A DNA stretch of 64,000 nt from Fuerstiella sp. (GTDB lineage: Bacteria; Planctomycetota; Planctomycetia; Planctomycetales; Planctomycetaceae). The notes beneath the pieces are model-generated. The model was given only the letters and a program-made list of their open reading frames with translations, searched no databases and was not told the DNA's origin. The stretch lies in the NCBI GenBank assembly GCA_029247265.1, contig JAQWLN010000177.1, forward strand, positions 62,001-126,000. Reading direction: 5' to 3'. This document shows, piece by piece, positions 45,973-55,137 of the stretch (position 1 is its first letter; each line of letters starts with the position of its first letter). The translations under genes were made by a program, and so were the position numbers.

Positions 45973-48237
45973 TTAGCCTTTGGGCGACTCCTGATCGTTT
46001 CGGCTGTGCCGCTCGGGCGGTTTGTCGTGCCCGTCGTGAAGCGTGTTTTGTGTTTCAGGCCAGCCATTCTGAAGAATCAGGACGGCCACGCTGCGACCAT
46101 TTAACGGATAGGATTGTCCGTTGGAGTACGCTGTGTCTGAGGGTTCGTCGACGCTGGTATCGAACACCGGTACCCATCTTTCGGAAAGCTTGTGTCGTGG
46201 CAGAATAAACGATTCGGCCACGGTTTGATTACTGAGTAGCATCAGCAAAGTATCACCAGTAATTCGCTCGCCGCGTTCGTCGACTTCGTCGATCGATTCT
46301 CCGTTCAGGCGCACGCCGATGGAATGTACGCAGCCCGAATTCCATTCATCATCCGTTAACTCCTGACCCGTTGCTGACAACCAGGCAATGTCCTTCACCC
46401 CGGCTCCGCGAATTCGACGCCCCTGAAAGAAATTACGGCGTTTGAACACCGGCTGATCACGCCACAGGTGGATCACTTTCGTGCAGAAGTCCAGAAAGCT
46501 CTGCTGTTCCTCACCCAGGTCCCAGTGCAGCCAGCTGAGTTCGTTATCCTGGCAATAGGCATTATTGTTTCCCTGCTGCGTCTGCCCCAATTCATCCCCT
46601 CCTCGAATCATGGGGACACCCTGAGACAGCAACAGCGTCGCAAACAGATTCTTTCTCTGTCGCAGTCGCAGTTTGTTGATCTTAGGATCTGTGGTTTCGC
46701 CTTCCGTGCCGCAGTTCCATCCGTTGTTGTGACTTTCGCCATCGCGATTGTCTTCGTGGTTGGCAAGGTTTCGTTTTTCGTGATACGTCACTAGGTCTCG
46801 CAGGCAGAAACCGTCATGAGCGGTCACAAAGTTGATGCTGGCATGTGGCTGGCGACCGTTGTGTTTGTACAGGTCGCTGCTTCCTGTCAGACGGGTTGCA
46901 AACTCATTGACAGCACCGCCGTCACCTGCCCAGAAGCGGCGCATCGTATCGCGATATTTTCCATTCCATTCGGACCAGCCATGAGGGAAATTGCCTACCT
47001 GATACCCGCCGCTGCCCAGATCCCACGGTTCTGCAATCAGTTTGATTTCCGACAACACCGGGTCCTGCAGAATGATGTCAAAGAATGCGCTGAGCTTGTC
47101 GACGTCGTGAAGTTCCCGTGCCAGAGCGCTGCAGAGGTCGAATCGAAATCCGTCGACGTGCATTTCCTGGACCCAGTACCGCAGGCTGTCCATGATCAGC
47201 TGAAGAACTCTTGGCGACTGCATATTCAAAGTGTTGCCGCAACCGGTGAAATCCTGATATTGCCGTTTGTTATGTGGCATCAGTCGATAGTACGACGCAT
47301 TGTCAACGCCGCGCAGTGACAGTGTTGGCCCGAACTCGTTGCCCTCACCTGTGTGGTTGTAGACCACGTCAAGAATGACTTCGATGTCAGCAGCGTGCAA
47401 CTGCCTGATCATCTGTTTGAATTCCCTGACGACGGCCTGCGGTTCAGTGGCTGACGCGTAGCGGGAGTCCGGAGAGAAAAACGACAGGGTGTTGTAACCC
47501 CAGTAGTTGACCAGTCCGTTGTTGATGAGGTGACGATCATCCACGTGATAGTGAACGGGCATCAGTTCGACCGCCGTGACTCCCAATTTCCTGAAATGTG
47601 CAATGGCGGCATCAGACCCAAGCCCGGAGTACGTCCCGCGAACTTCTTCCGGCACATCAGGGTGCAGTTGAGTAAACCCTTTGACATGTGTTTCGTAAAT
47701 CAGGGTCTTGTGCCACGGTGTGCACGGATGCCGGTCATCACCCCAGTCGAAGTCGGAATCAACAACAACACCCAGCGGGGCGAACGCAGCATTGTCGGTT
47801 TCGTTGAACAATGAATCATCGTTTCCGGCGTCGTGTCCGACATGGAATCCAAACATGGAATCCGACCATTGGATTGCACGACCGACAGCACGGGCGTAGG
47901 GATCCAGCAGGACTTTGTTTGCGTTGAAACGGTGTCCTGCGTGAGGAGCAAAGGGGCCGTGCACGCGAATGCCATAAAGCTGCCCCGGTCGCAGATCGGG
48001 GAAAAATCCGTGCCAGGCAAGATGTGTACACTCGGTCAGCGGGATTCGGTGCGTTTCTATCTGGTCTGAAGCAGAATCAAACAAACACAATTCCACTTTC
48101 GTGGCGTGTTCTGAGAAAACAGCAATGTTCAGGCCCTGGCCATCCCATGTGGCTCCCAGTGGGTAGGGGCGGCCCGGCCATTGACGAATCTCTTCAGATC
48201 CCGATTTTGCTGCTTTCTGTGGCAATGTTTCCAACAT
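45973..48237 (-). CDS. glgX: Glycogen debranching enzyme GlgX (isoamylase type)
   Basis: GH13 enzyme that removes alpha-1,6 branches from glycogen limit dextrin. N-terminal CBM48-like domain (PYPLGATWDGQGLNIAVFSEHATKVELCLFD), then the barrel with DVVYNHTGEGNE, the nucleophile Asp in DGFRFDLCSAL, the acid Glu in LIAEPWDLGSGGYQVGNFP and the third acid in NFVTAHDGFCLRDLVTY. ELSWLHWDL is also standard. 754 residues is slightly longer than usual, with a polar tail (GHDKPPERHSRNDQESPKG). It is a single gene; glycogen storage genes are not nearby. Confidence 0.95.
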   Translation of the reverse strand: MLETLPQKAAKSGSEEIRQWPGRPYPLGATWDGQGLNIAVFSEHATKVELCLFDSASDQIETHRIPLTECTHLAWHGFFPDLRPGQLYGIRVHGPFAPHAGHRFNANKVLLDPYARAVGRAIQWSDSMFGFHVGHDAGNDDSLFNETDNAAFAPLGVVVDSDFDWGDDRHPCTPWHKTLIYETHVKGFTQLHPDVPEEVRGTYSGLGSDAAIAHFRKLGVTAVELMPVHYHVDDRHLINNGLVNYWGYNTLSFFSPDSRYASATEPQAVVREFKQMIRQLHAADIEVILDVVYNHTGEGNEFGPTLSLRGVDNASYYRLMPHNKRQYQDFTGCGNTLNMQSPRVLQLIMDSLRYWVQEMHVDGFRFDLCSALARELHDVDKLSAFFDIILQDPVLSEIKLIAEPWDLGSGGYQVGNFPHGWSEWNGKYRDTMRRFWAGDGGAVNEFATRLTGSSDLYKHNGRQPHASINFVTAHDGFCLRDLVTYHEKRNLANHEDNRDGESHNNGWNCGTEGETTDPKINKLRLRQRKNLFATLLLSQGVPMIRGGDELGQTQQGNNNAYCQDNELSWLHWDLGEEQQSFLDFCTKVIHLWRDQPVFKRRNFFQGRRIRGAGVKDIAWLSATGQELTDDEWNSGCVHSIGVRLNGESIDEVDERGERITGDTLLMLLSNQTVAESFILPRHKLSERWVPVFDTSVDEPSDTAYSNGQSYPLNGRSVAVLILQNGWPETQNTLHDGHDKPPERHSRNDQESPKG

Positions 48238-48656
48238 CCTGCCGACACCTTTGCTTTCGACGGCAATTTACAAGAAAGTCACCCGTACCGAAATCAATAG
48301 TGCGCACAAGTAGTAAGTAGCGTGCCGCGGGCATAAACCCTGAATTATCAGGCGACGCTCGATCCGCCTGTTCACTTCGCGGTATCCTTCATCGGTCGAA
48401 TACAGGGCCGAACGTGCATATTCAAAGGAATCTCGCGGCTGAAACGGTTGTTGCGGTCGCGTAGACTGGATGGTTTTCTCCTGCGATTCCTCAGTCCGCA
48501 GTCGCATCGACCGATATTATGAGGCGAGGACATGTCGTGGCCTCACACTTCGGACGAGATACCACAAATCCCTCTGGTCGCAGACTTTGTGTTTGACTCC
48601 GTTTTCCCTGGGGCCGTATAACGTAACGCTACCAAACAGGCCTTCTTATTCATTCA
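48238..48656. other. Intergenic region, about 420 bp
   Basis: Divergent gap between glgX and the coiled-coil cluster; apart from the doubtful small ORF it should hold both promoters. No hairpin or repeat stands out. Confidence 0.4.
48268..48507 (-). CDS. Possible small basic protein
   Basis: 79-residue ORF lying in the gap between glgX and the coiled-coil cluster. The central part, SFEYARSALYSTDEGYREVNRRIERRLII, has a charged amphipathic pattern of real coding sequence, while the ends look less convincing. No family match recognised and no clear Shine-Dalgarno. It may be a small planctomycete protein or chance. Confidence 0.4.
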   Translation of the reverse strand: MRLRTEESQEKTIQSTRPQQPFQPRDSFEYARSALYSTDEGYREVNRRIERRLIIQGLCPRHATYYLCALLISVRVTFL

Positions 48657-49316
48657 ATGCGCAAAGCTTTCCCTAAAATTGCCACTATTCTCCTGGCCAT
48701 CAGTTCTGTGGCGTTCATGGGAATGTCGGTGGCAGCATATTTCGGACGTCCCAATCCCATCGCAGAGATGGGATCCGAGGTGGTCGCGGACTATAAGTTC
48801 GAAGGTACTCCCGACGGGTCGTCATGGAAGGTCACGCCTAATACGGGAACGGATCGGACTGAAAAACAGCACACCACTGCCTACGGGGCACTGCTGGATG
48901 CGTTTGACAGTAAGTCCAGTCGAATGAAGTCTGAAGCGGATGCCATGACGTCGCGGACGACAGAGATTCGCGACGCCATCACGCAGATTCGTGGCCAGCA
49001 GGATCTGGACATCGATGCTCTGACTCAGCGAATTGAGGTCCTGGCCCAGGAGGCCGACACACGGCTTTCGGAGCAAATGAACAAGTCGCAGCAACTGCAG
49101 GCGTTGTCGGTCGATACAAAAGTACTCCGTGATGAGACAACCCGTCGTCGTCAGGACGTCATTCGACTGCAGAATGAACTGGAAGAACTGAAGACAGACC
49201 GATTTCGCCTGGTAGAGCTTCGTCGTGTTCTGACAGACCGACTGCTTCGGTTTCAACTGGAAAACGAGGCTCTTGAGGACCGCGTCCAGCAGATGAAGAA
49301 ACTAACGGACCAGTAG
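48657..49316 (+). CDS. Membrane-anchored coiled-coil protein of unknown function
   Basis: 219 residues. One N-terminal membrane helix (IATILLAISSVAFMGMSVAAYFG) then a short Gly/Thr-rich stretch, and from residue about 75 an almost continuous coiled coil (LTQRIEVLAQEADTRLSEQ..., QNELEELKTDRFRLVELRRVL). No enzyme motif. It is the first of three closely spaced plus-strand genes: a second coiled-coil membrane protein 50 bp on, then a 41-residue membrane protein. This arrangement of two anchored coiled coils and a tiny membrane protein suggests one envelope complex (inference). Confidence 0.75.
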   Translation: MRKAFPKIATILLAISSVAFMGMSVAAYFGRPNPIAEMGSEVVADYKFEGTPDGSSWKVTPNTGTDRTEKQHTTAYGALLDAFDSKSSRMKSEADAMTSRTTEIRDAITQIRGQQDLDIDALTQRIEVLAQEADTRLSEQMNKSQQLQALSVDTKVLRDETTRRRQDVIRLQNELEELKTDRFRLVELRRVLTDRLLRFQLENEALEDRVQQMKKLTDQ

Positions 49317-49366
49317 TCCGGTTTCAGTCACACAACATTTCGAAACGATGATCTGGAGACTGCTCG

Positions 49367-50218
49367 ATGAACAACGTCGTCGGCAAAATGTTGATCGTAA
49401 TGCAACTCGTGTTCAGCGTGCTGTTCATGTGTTTCGCGGGAGCGGTATACACCTTCCAGGGACAATGGCGCACGAAGGCCCTAGACCTGCAGCTTCTTGT
49501 CGATGACCAGAAGCTGCAAATCGACGATGCTGTTGCCGCCCGAAATCGCGAAGTGATGCAGCTGGAGGCCAGTGTGGAAACTGCGGAAACGGACCGCGAT
49601 AATTTCCGAGCACAACTACAGACCGCAGAAACTCAGGCGGCGACAGATCAGGCGTTGCTTGCTGCCGCGTCGCTGGAGCGTGACAAAGCTCTGGCGGATT
49701 CAGAAGTCGCGACTGCGGAGGCCGCTGCCCGCATCGTTGAAGCCAACGCTTTGAACAAGGAAGTGCGAAGTCAGCAACTTCGCATTTCAACACTTGTGTC
49801 CGACATTCAGAGCGTCGAGAACGATCTGCTTGACAAGACCGGAAAACTGGCTTCGGCTGTGGAAATCGAAGAACAACATCTCAGCGAACTCGGGCGAATG
49901 AAGGATTTGCTCCGCCTGAACGATATTGACCCTGGTCAGATGATCGTGGGGCCAGTACCCGCGCAGGTGGAGAAAGTTGACGGTAAAATTCGAGGAACAC
50001 GGCGGAATAAGGCGCGTACCGCTGAGCTGGCAGAAATCAGCATAGGCAGCGACGATAAGGTCTACGCAAATCAGCTGCTGACCGTCTATCGCAAGGACAA
50101 ATACATCTGTACGGCCCGTGTTGTGGAGGTTTTTCCCGACGTGGCGATCTGTCTCGTAATCGAAAAGACCCGTCAGGGCAACATTCAGGAAGGCGACGAT
50201 GTCACAACAAAACTCTGA
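49367..50218 (+). CDS. Membrane-anchored coiled-coil protein with a C-terminal beta domain
   Basis: 283 residues. N-terminal membrane helix (MLIVMQLVFSVLFMCFAGAVYTF), Ala/Glu-rich coiled coil to about residue 185, and a compact C-terminal domain (about 210-283) with SIGSDDKVYANQLLTVYRKDKYICTARVVEVFPDVAICLVI, a beta-barrel-like pattern. It resembles the preceding protein in layout, so the two may pair. Its 3' end overlaps the start of the 41-residue gene. Function unknown. Confidence 0.75.
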   Translation: MNNVVGKMLIVMQLVFSVLFMCFAGAVYTFQGQWRTKALDLQLLVDDQKLQIDDAVAARNREVMQLEASVETAETDRDNFRAQLQTAETQAATDQALLAAASLERDKALADSEVATAEAAARIVEANALNKEVRSQQLRISTLVSDIQSVENDLLDKTGKLASAVEIEEQHLSELGRMKDLLRLNDIDPGQMIVGPVPAQVEKVDGKIRGTRRNKARTAELAEISIGSDDKVYANQLLTVYRKDKYICTARVVEVFPDVAICLVIEKTRQGNIQEGDDVTTKL

Positions 50219-50324
50219 TCCAACCGTCTACGATGGCTTGATGTTTGTCTCGCTGGCGGCGGTCATCGTGGGCATCGTTTTTCTGGTGATGACACTGGGG
50301 CAGTACGGCTGGACCGGTCCGTAA
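50199..50324 (+). CDS. 41-residue single-span membrane protein (absent from ORF track)
   Basis: ATG at 50199 overlaps the last 20 bases of the preceding gene in another frame; TAA at 50322-50324. The predicted protein begins MSQQNSDPTVYDGLMFVSLA, has one hydrophobic helix (LMFVSLAAVIVGIVFLVMTLG) and ends in QYGWTGP. AGGCGACG precedes the start. Overlap with the upstream gene and an immediately following terminator indicate a real last gene of the operon. Function unknown; possibly a small subunit or regulator of the coiled-coil proteins. Confidence 0.75.
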   Translation: MSQQNSDPTVYDGLMFVSLAAVIVGIVFLVMTLGQYGWTGP

Positions 50325-50356
50325 GAGCCTCCGTTATGAAATTCTGCGCATAAAAG

Positions 50357-50388
50357 AAGCCCGTCACCTTCAAGGTGCCGGGCTTTTG
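50357..50388. terminator. Bidirectional rho-independent terminator
   Basis: AAGCCCG-T-CACCTT-C-AAGGTG-C-CGGGCTTTT: a long stem with one mismatch and a T-run on the plus strand and a matching A-run giving TTCTTTT on the minus strand. It separates the convergent three-gene cluster and the zinc-ribbon gene and can end both. Confidence 0.85.
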
Positions 50389-50407
50389 TGTGCGCAGGTT
50401 CCGAACC

Positions 50408-51121
50408 TTATTCTTCCCTGATCAGATACAGAATTCGTCCACAGGCTCGGCACAGAAGAAACTCACTCATGTTCATTCGCACGATATCCTGAGACGTCGC
50501 GCCCGTGTTGCAGGCAGTGCAGAATCCACCTTCCACAAGTGCCATGGCAGCGGGGCCCATTGCGTCACGCAGTCTCTGGTAAGTTGTCCGTGATTCTCCC
50601 GCAGGAATGACGGCATCCGCTTCTGCGATCTCCGTGGTCAATCGCTCGATATCGCTCTTGAGGCCAGGCTCAATCGACTTGGTCTCGGCCGTGATATCCG
50701 CTGTCTTCTGTTTCAGCTCGGACACTTCTTCCATGAGTCGATTTAACTCGTCATTGGCCTCATCAACCTGACTCAGCAGACTCAGAATCTGATCCTCAAG
50801 TTGTGCATCAGCCGCTCTTGCTGATGCCATCTGAGCCTGGATGATGTCATACTCCTTGTTGGAACTCGCCTCGTTCAGCCGCAACGTCAGTTTCGTGACT
50901 TCTGCTTCACGGCTCTTCAGGTTCAGAGTATTCTCATCGACGGATTTTTTCAGCAGCTGGATCTGTTCCTTCTGATCCGTACACGCCTGATCGGCGGCTG
51001 ACACTTTCTTTTCTGAGACAGCGATTCTTCTGGGACCATGGGCAAGCGTCTGCTCGGCGTCGTCAAGTTGCTGCAACAGCCCGTGCAGATGATGATACTC
51101 GTGAGACGTCCTGGTGGTCAT
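50408..51121 (-). CDS. Coiled-coil protein with C-terminal zinc ribbon (COG1579-like)
   Basis: Helical protein of about 237 residues: the first 190 form long coiled coils (KKVSAADQACTDQKEQIQLLKKSV..., LNRLMEEVSELKQKTADI), and the last 40 form a C4 zinc ribbon (FCTACNTG ... LLCRACGRILYL). This layout matches the COG1579/CT398 family, whose members contact RNA-polymerase sigma factors or type III secretion in chlamydiae (family knowledge); the planctomycete function is unknown. Start taken at MTTRTSHEY; the upstream ATG at 51136 is possible. Confidence 0.8.
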   Translation of the reverse strand: MTTRTSHEYHHLHGLLQQLDDAEQTLAHGPRRIAVSEKKVSAADQACTDQKEQIQLLKKSVDENTLNLKSREAEVTKLTLRLNEASSNKEYDIIQAQMASARAADAQLEDQILSLLSQVDEANDELNRLMEEVSELKQKTADITAETKSIEPGLKSDIERLTTEIAEADAVIPAGESRTTYQRLRDAMGPAAMALVEGGFCTACNTGATSQDIVRMNMSEFLLCRACGRILYLIREE

Positions 51122-51448
51122 GAACAGATGCTCCAAACGGAATTTTGCAGGAAGTGACGGCCAATGTGATTGTGGCCGATAAGGAAAGGTGACAGATTCG
51201 CCAATGACAGGAATCCTGATTCTATGAAGCCTTGCCGTGATTCTCTACAAAGAAGCCCATGTTAAAGTCTTTTGGAAAAACAACCTTCTGAGCAGGGCGC
51301 CGCACCGTAGCGCTCTATGGAAGCAGATCAAACGCCTCCTGGCCTTAGGGTCTCAGGACGCTCGGTTGAGGCATGCCCTCGTTGATGGCGTAATTGTGGC
51401 AGCAGTCGATTGGTGCAACCGAGGTGAACTGTCAGGATCGGTGGAGAA
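51122..51448. other. Divergent intergenic region, about 330 bp
   Basis: Between the zinc-ribbon gene and the cobA-hemD fusion. Expected promoters on both sides; no other feature recognised. Confidence 0.4.
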
Positions 51449-52984
51449 ATGACCGAAATGAAAACCGGAAAAGTCTTTCTGGTAGGAGCCGGCCCCGGCG
51501 ACCCCAGGTTGCTGACGCTACGGGGCAAAGAAGTGCTGACGGCAGCGGATCTGGTGTTGTACGACGGGTTAGCCAACCCGCTGCTGCTGCGTCTGGCCGA
51601 TTGTCCTTGTGAAAGAACGGCTCGCACACAGGTCGGAGGCGGTCGCATTGTACTTCAACAGGAAATCAACGAACGCCTGATCAGGGAAGCTCACAGCGGA
51701 AAAAACGTGGTTCGCCTGAAAGGCGGGGACCCGTATATCTTCGGCCGCGGCAGCGAAGAGGCCGCGGCACTGGAAGCGGCGGGTGTACCGTTCGAAGTCA
51801 TTCCGGGAATTACGGCTGCGACGGCTGCCGGCGAGTATGCCGGATTTTCGTTCACTCATCGAGACATCGCGTCGGCCGTCGCCTTTGTGACGGGGCACGA
51901 AGATCCGTCGCGTGAGGCACCTCGTCTGGACTACCGCGCATTGGCGTCGTTTCCGGGAACTCTGGTTTTTTACATGGGGCTGGGGCGAGTTCAGGATATT
52001 TGCACCCAACTGATCTGCGAAGGAAAACCGGGAACGACATCAGCAGCCGTTGTCTGCCAGGCATCGTTACCCCAACAACGGGTCGTCATTTCGACGCTGG
52101 CCGAGCTGCCCGCTGCTGTAGCAGCATCCGATCTACGCCCACCTTCTCTGATCGTTGTCGGCGAATGTGTGGACTTGCGGCACGCCTGTTCATGGTTTGA
52201 ACAGGGTCCATTGTTCGGCCAAACCATCGGGATTACTCGACCGGACCATCAGAGCGACGATATTGCCGCCAAAATCGTCACTCTGTCCGGGCAGCCAGTC
52301 ATCATGCCCATGATCGAAATTCGCGCGATCCACGAAACACAGGCTGCCACCGCTGATGAAGTTGTGGCCCGACTTGAAAACTACCAATGGCTGGTCTTTA
52401 CGAGTGTCAACGGCGTTGCCGCGTTCTTTGATCGTTTGTGGCAGACGGGGCGTGATGTGCGGCAGATTGGCCATCTGCAGGTTGCTGCCGTTGGTTCATC
52501 GACTGCCGCCGCGCTCGAAAATCGTGGGCTGAGGGCCGATATTGTCCCGGATTCCTTTCGGGCCGAAGCACTGGCAGAGTCGCTGAGTCCGCACGTGAAG
52601 GACCAGCGTGTCCTGTGGGCCAGGGCCAGTCGTGGCCGCGATGTACTGTCGCGCACGCTTGCCGACGCAGGGGCAACCGTGGATGAGGTGATCGTCTACC
52701 GCAACGATGATGTCGAGCCGTTCGATGCCCAGGTTGTGGATTTGGTCCGCTCGGGTTCGCTGGACTGGGTGGGACTCAGCAGCCCGTCCATCGCTCGACA
52801 GTTCGCGAAACTGTTATCCACGCACCAGATCAGTCCGCAGTCGTTGAGTACAAAAATTGCGACGATAAGTCCCGTGACCAGCGGTGCTGTGACAGAGGCG
52901 GGCCTGGTTGTTGCCGTCGAAGCCACAACTTACACGTGGGATGGTATTATCGACGCGATCGCCGGATCGACGACAGCTCGTTGA
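51449..52984 (+). CDS. Fused uroporphyrinogen-III methyltransferase / uroporphyrinogen-III synthase
   Basis: Residues about 5-245 are the SAM-dependent uroporphyrinogen-III C-methyltransferase (VFLVGAGPGDPRLLTLRG, VVRLKGGDPYIFGRGSEEA, PGITAATAAGEYAGF, FVTGHEDPS), which makes precorrin-2. Residues about 255-505 are uroporphyrinogen-III synthase (GITRPDHQSDDIAAKI, WLVFTSVNGVAAFFDRL, VGSSTAAALENRG, LWARASRGRDVLSRTL). The fusion joins the last common step to the branch to siroheme/cobalamin and is known in several phyla. It is a single gene here, with no other tetrapyrrole gene nearby. Confidence 0.95.
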   Translation: MTEMKTGKVFLVGAGPGDPRLLTLRGKEVLTAADLVLYDGLANPLLLRLADCPCERTARTQVGGGRIVLQQEINERLIREAHSGKNVVRLKGGDPYIFGRGSEEAAALEAAGVPFEVIPGITAATAAGEYAGFSFTHRDIASAVAFVTGHEDPSREAPRLDYRALASFPGTLVFYMGLGRVQDICTQLICEGKPGTTSAAVVCQASLPQQRVVISTLAELPAAVAASDLRPPSLIVVGECVDLRHACSWFEQGPLFGQTIGITRPDHQSDDIAAKIVTLSGQPVIMPMIEIRAIHETQAATADEVVARLENYQWLVFTSVNGVAAFFDRLWQTGRDVRQIGHLQVAAVGSSTAAALENRGLRADIVPDSFRAEALAESLSPHVKDQRVLWARASRGRDVLSRTLADAGATVDEVIVYRNDDVEPFDAQVVDLVRSGSLDWVGLSSPSIARQFAKLLSTHQISPQSLSTKIATISPVTSGAVTEAGLVVAVEATTYTWDGIIDAIAGSTTAR

Positions 52985-52987
52985 CGA

Positions 52988-53287
52988 CTACAGATGTACC
53001 GGGATGAACCGCTCGAATTCACCCGCTTCCGGAGCCGGGGCATCTAGCCACGGAACTTCCTCATTGGTGTCAGAATATTTCTGAACGGCCGCCTTAAATT
53101 GCCTGACGATGGCCTTCAACACGTCACGTTCCGACGCCCCATTTATGACAATCCCGTCCAGGTTGGCGACGCGACCCGACAGTTGGCCGTCGCCGGCTTT
53201 CGTAAGAATCACGTGGCAACTGAAGACCGGAACCGGATTACAGTCACTTTCCGAAATCAGCGGTAGTGGACTGGGGTCTTTTTCCAC
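52988..53287 (-). CDS. Small hypothetical protein
   Basis: 99 residues, GTG start. The segment CHVILTKAGDGQLSGRVANLDGIVINGASERDVLKAIVRQFKAAVQ has an alternating strand/helix pattern similar to small HicB-like or dsRBD-sized folds, but no diagnostic motif can be named. It ends 3 bp after the convergent cobA-hemD fusion. Probably a real planctomycete protein; function unknown. Confidence 0.6.
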   Translation of the reverse strand: MEKDPSPLPLISESDCNPVPVFSCHVILTKAGDGQLSGRVANLDGIVINGASERDVLKAIVRQFKAAVQKYSDTNEEVPWLDAPAPEAGEFERFIPVHL

Positions 53288-53556
53288 GAGTTAAAACTCC
53301 CGTTTGCACCGATCGGCATAAGGTAGGCACGTGGATCCGGTCACCAATCGCGGATTCGTGCGGTTTTGCCTGTGCAGGCTTGAAATCTGGGTGATCGTCA
53401 GCGGCTCAGCCTGCAAACTACTTGAACAGGCGGACATTCGGATAGAATAGCGAATCGTACCTGCCTGGGTCTATATGGTCAGCCAGGTGTGGGCCAAGAA
53501 ACACCGTCCGATCCTTCGGATCCTGAAACCTCTCACAATCGCCAGGCGACGCCAAC

Positions 53557-54633
53557 ATGCGAACGTTATTTCTGTGTCTGACACTTCCAGGATTGTTGCC
53601 ATGTGGCCTGCAGGCTGCTGACTCCGATTTGGCAACCATGCGTGAAAAAGCGGTGCGCTTCCTCCGTCTGACACAAAACACGGATGGATCGTGGACTGAG
53701 GACAGAATGGTGGGCGTCACCGGTCTGGTCACCACGTCTTTGCTGCGGTCCGGACTTCCTGCGAAGAATCCCCTTGTTGCAGCCGGACTTGAGAACCTGC
53801 TCAGCCACCATCAGGCGGACGGTGGGTTCTATGCGGAAGGCAGCCTGCATCGAAACTACGAAACCTGCATCACTGTGCTCGCGCTGTCTGCCGCTAATAA
53901 CGGTGGACAGTATGACGAACACATCAAGAAGGCTCAGGGATTTCTGAAGGGGCTGCAATGGGACGAAGGTGAAGGTATCGAATCGTCCGACCCGGCTTTT
54001 GGTGGAGGCGGTTACGGTAGCCATCAGCGACCTGATCTTTCCAACACACAGTTCATGCTGGAAGCGTTAAAAAAATCAGGCATGAAAAAAGATGACCCCG
54101 CGATGCAGAGAGTCCTGGTATTTCTATCGAGAACACAGAACCTGGAAGGGCTTGGAAACGATACCGTCTTCGCAGGTAAGATCGGCGACGGTGGCTTCTA
54201 CTACACGCCTGCAGCTGGTGGCGATTCCAAGGCTGGTGTTACTGAGAATGGTGGTCTGAGGTCATATGGCAGCATGACTTACGCCGGCTTGAAAAGCCTG
54301 ATCTATGCTGGTCTCGACAAAAAGGACAAACGTGTCCAGGCCGCGACGGACTGGATCAGAAAGAACTACACACTTGCCGAAAACCCCGGTATGGGACGGC
54401 AGGGCCTGTACTATTACTTCCACACATTCGCAAAAACGATGGACGTAATCGATGAAGACAGTTTCCAGGACGCGGCGGGCAACACTCACGACTGGAGAGC
54501 TGAGCTCGTGGAACGGCTTGCCGGGCTGCAGCAGCCCAATGGCAAATGGACCAATCCCGCCGACCGCTGGTATGAAGGTGATCCGAATCTGGTGACGGCA
54601 TACTGTCTGATGGCGTTGAGTTACTGCGAATAA
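53557..54633 (+). CDS. Secreted prenyltransferase/squalene-cyclase-repeat protein
   Basis: Signal peptide (LFLCLTLPGLLPCGLQAADS) then an alpha-alpha toroid built from repeats such as AVRFLRLTQNTDGSWTED, GLENLLSHHQADGGFYAEG and FLSRTQNLEGLGNDT, the pattern of the prenyltransferase/squalene-oxidase repeat. The C-terminus has LAGLQQPNGKWTNPADRWYEGDPNLVTAYCLMAL. These exported homologues lack the DxDD cyclase motif, so a cyclase activity should not be assumed. Very common in planctomycetes. A 33-bp gap separates it from the SRPBCC gene, so they may be cotranscribed. Confidence 0.85.
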   Translation: MRTLFLCLTLPGLLPCGLQAADSDLATMREKAVRFLRLTQNTDGSWTEDRMVGVTGLVTTSLLRSGLPAKNPLVAAGLENLLSHHQADGGFYAEGSLHRNYETCITVLALSAANNGGQYDEHIKKAQGFLKGLQWDEGEGIESSDPAFGGGGYGSHQRPDLSNTQFMLEALKKSGMKKDDPAMQRVLVFLSRTQNLEGLGNDTVFAGKIGDGGFYYTPAAGGDSKAGVTENGGLRSYGSMTYAGLKSLIYAGLDKKDKRVQAATDWIRKNYTLAENPGMGRQGLYYYFHTFAKTMDVIDEDSFQDAAGNTHDWRAELVERLAGLQQPNGKWTNPADRWYEGDPNLVTAYCLMALSYCE

Positions 54634-54666
54634 CCAGATTCCGCCGTTGTTACTCGAAAGACAGGA

Positions 54667-55137
54667 ATGCCGGTCTTTGATTTTCGGTTTACCGTCGATG
54701 CGTCCGTGGACGTCGTTTCAGCATTCCATTTTGAACCGGGGATCCTGAAGACTCTGACCCCTCCACTGATGATCCTGCAGGTGCATCAGTTCGAACCGCT
54801 GGGCGAGGGTTCGATTAGTGATTTTACGATGTGGATGGGACCAGTGCCGATTCGGTGGAGGGCCGTCCATTCCTGCGTGTCCCCATCCGGCTTTACCGAC
54901 ACGCAGGTGGCAGGTCCGATGTGTTCGTGGGCCCACACCCATTCCTTTGTTGCCATAGGCGAAAACACGACCGAAGTGCGCGAACACATCGAGTATGAAC
55001 ATTTCGGTGGCCTGCGCGGCCTGCGGTCACAATTGCTGTTTTCGCGAATCGGACTGCTGTCGCTGTTCACGATGCGGAAGGTGATTACTCGGCGGGAGCT
55101 GCGCAGTCGCACGGCGCAGTACGATGTTCATTCGTGA
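54667..55137 (+). CDS. SRPBCC/START-like ligand-binding protein
   Basis: Cytoplasmic 156-residue protein of the polyketide-cyclase/dehydrase-like superfamily that binds a hydrophobic ligand. PVFDFRFTVDASVDVVSAFHFEP begins the fold, and RSQLLFSRIGLLSLFTMRKVITRREL is the long C-terminal helix. GPMCSWAHTHSFVAIGENTTEVREHIEYE forms the central sheet. Its last bases overlap the opposite-strand zinc-ribbon pseudogene by 10 bp. Ligand unknown. Confidence 0.8.
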   Translation: MPVFDFRFTVDASVDVVSAFHFEPGILKTLTPPLMILQVHQFEPLGEGSISDFTMWMGPVPIRWRAVHSCVSPSGFTDTQVAGPMCSWAHTHSFVAIGENTTEVREHIEYEHFGGLRGLRSQLLFSRIGLLSLFTMRKVITRRELRSRTAQYDVHS

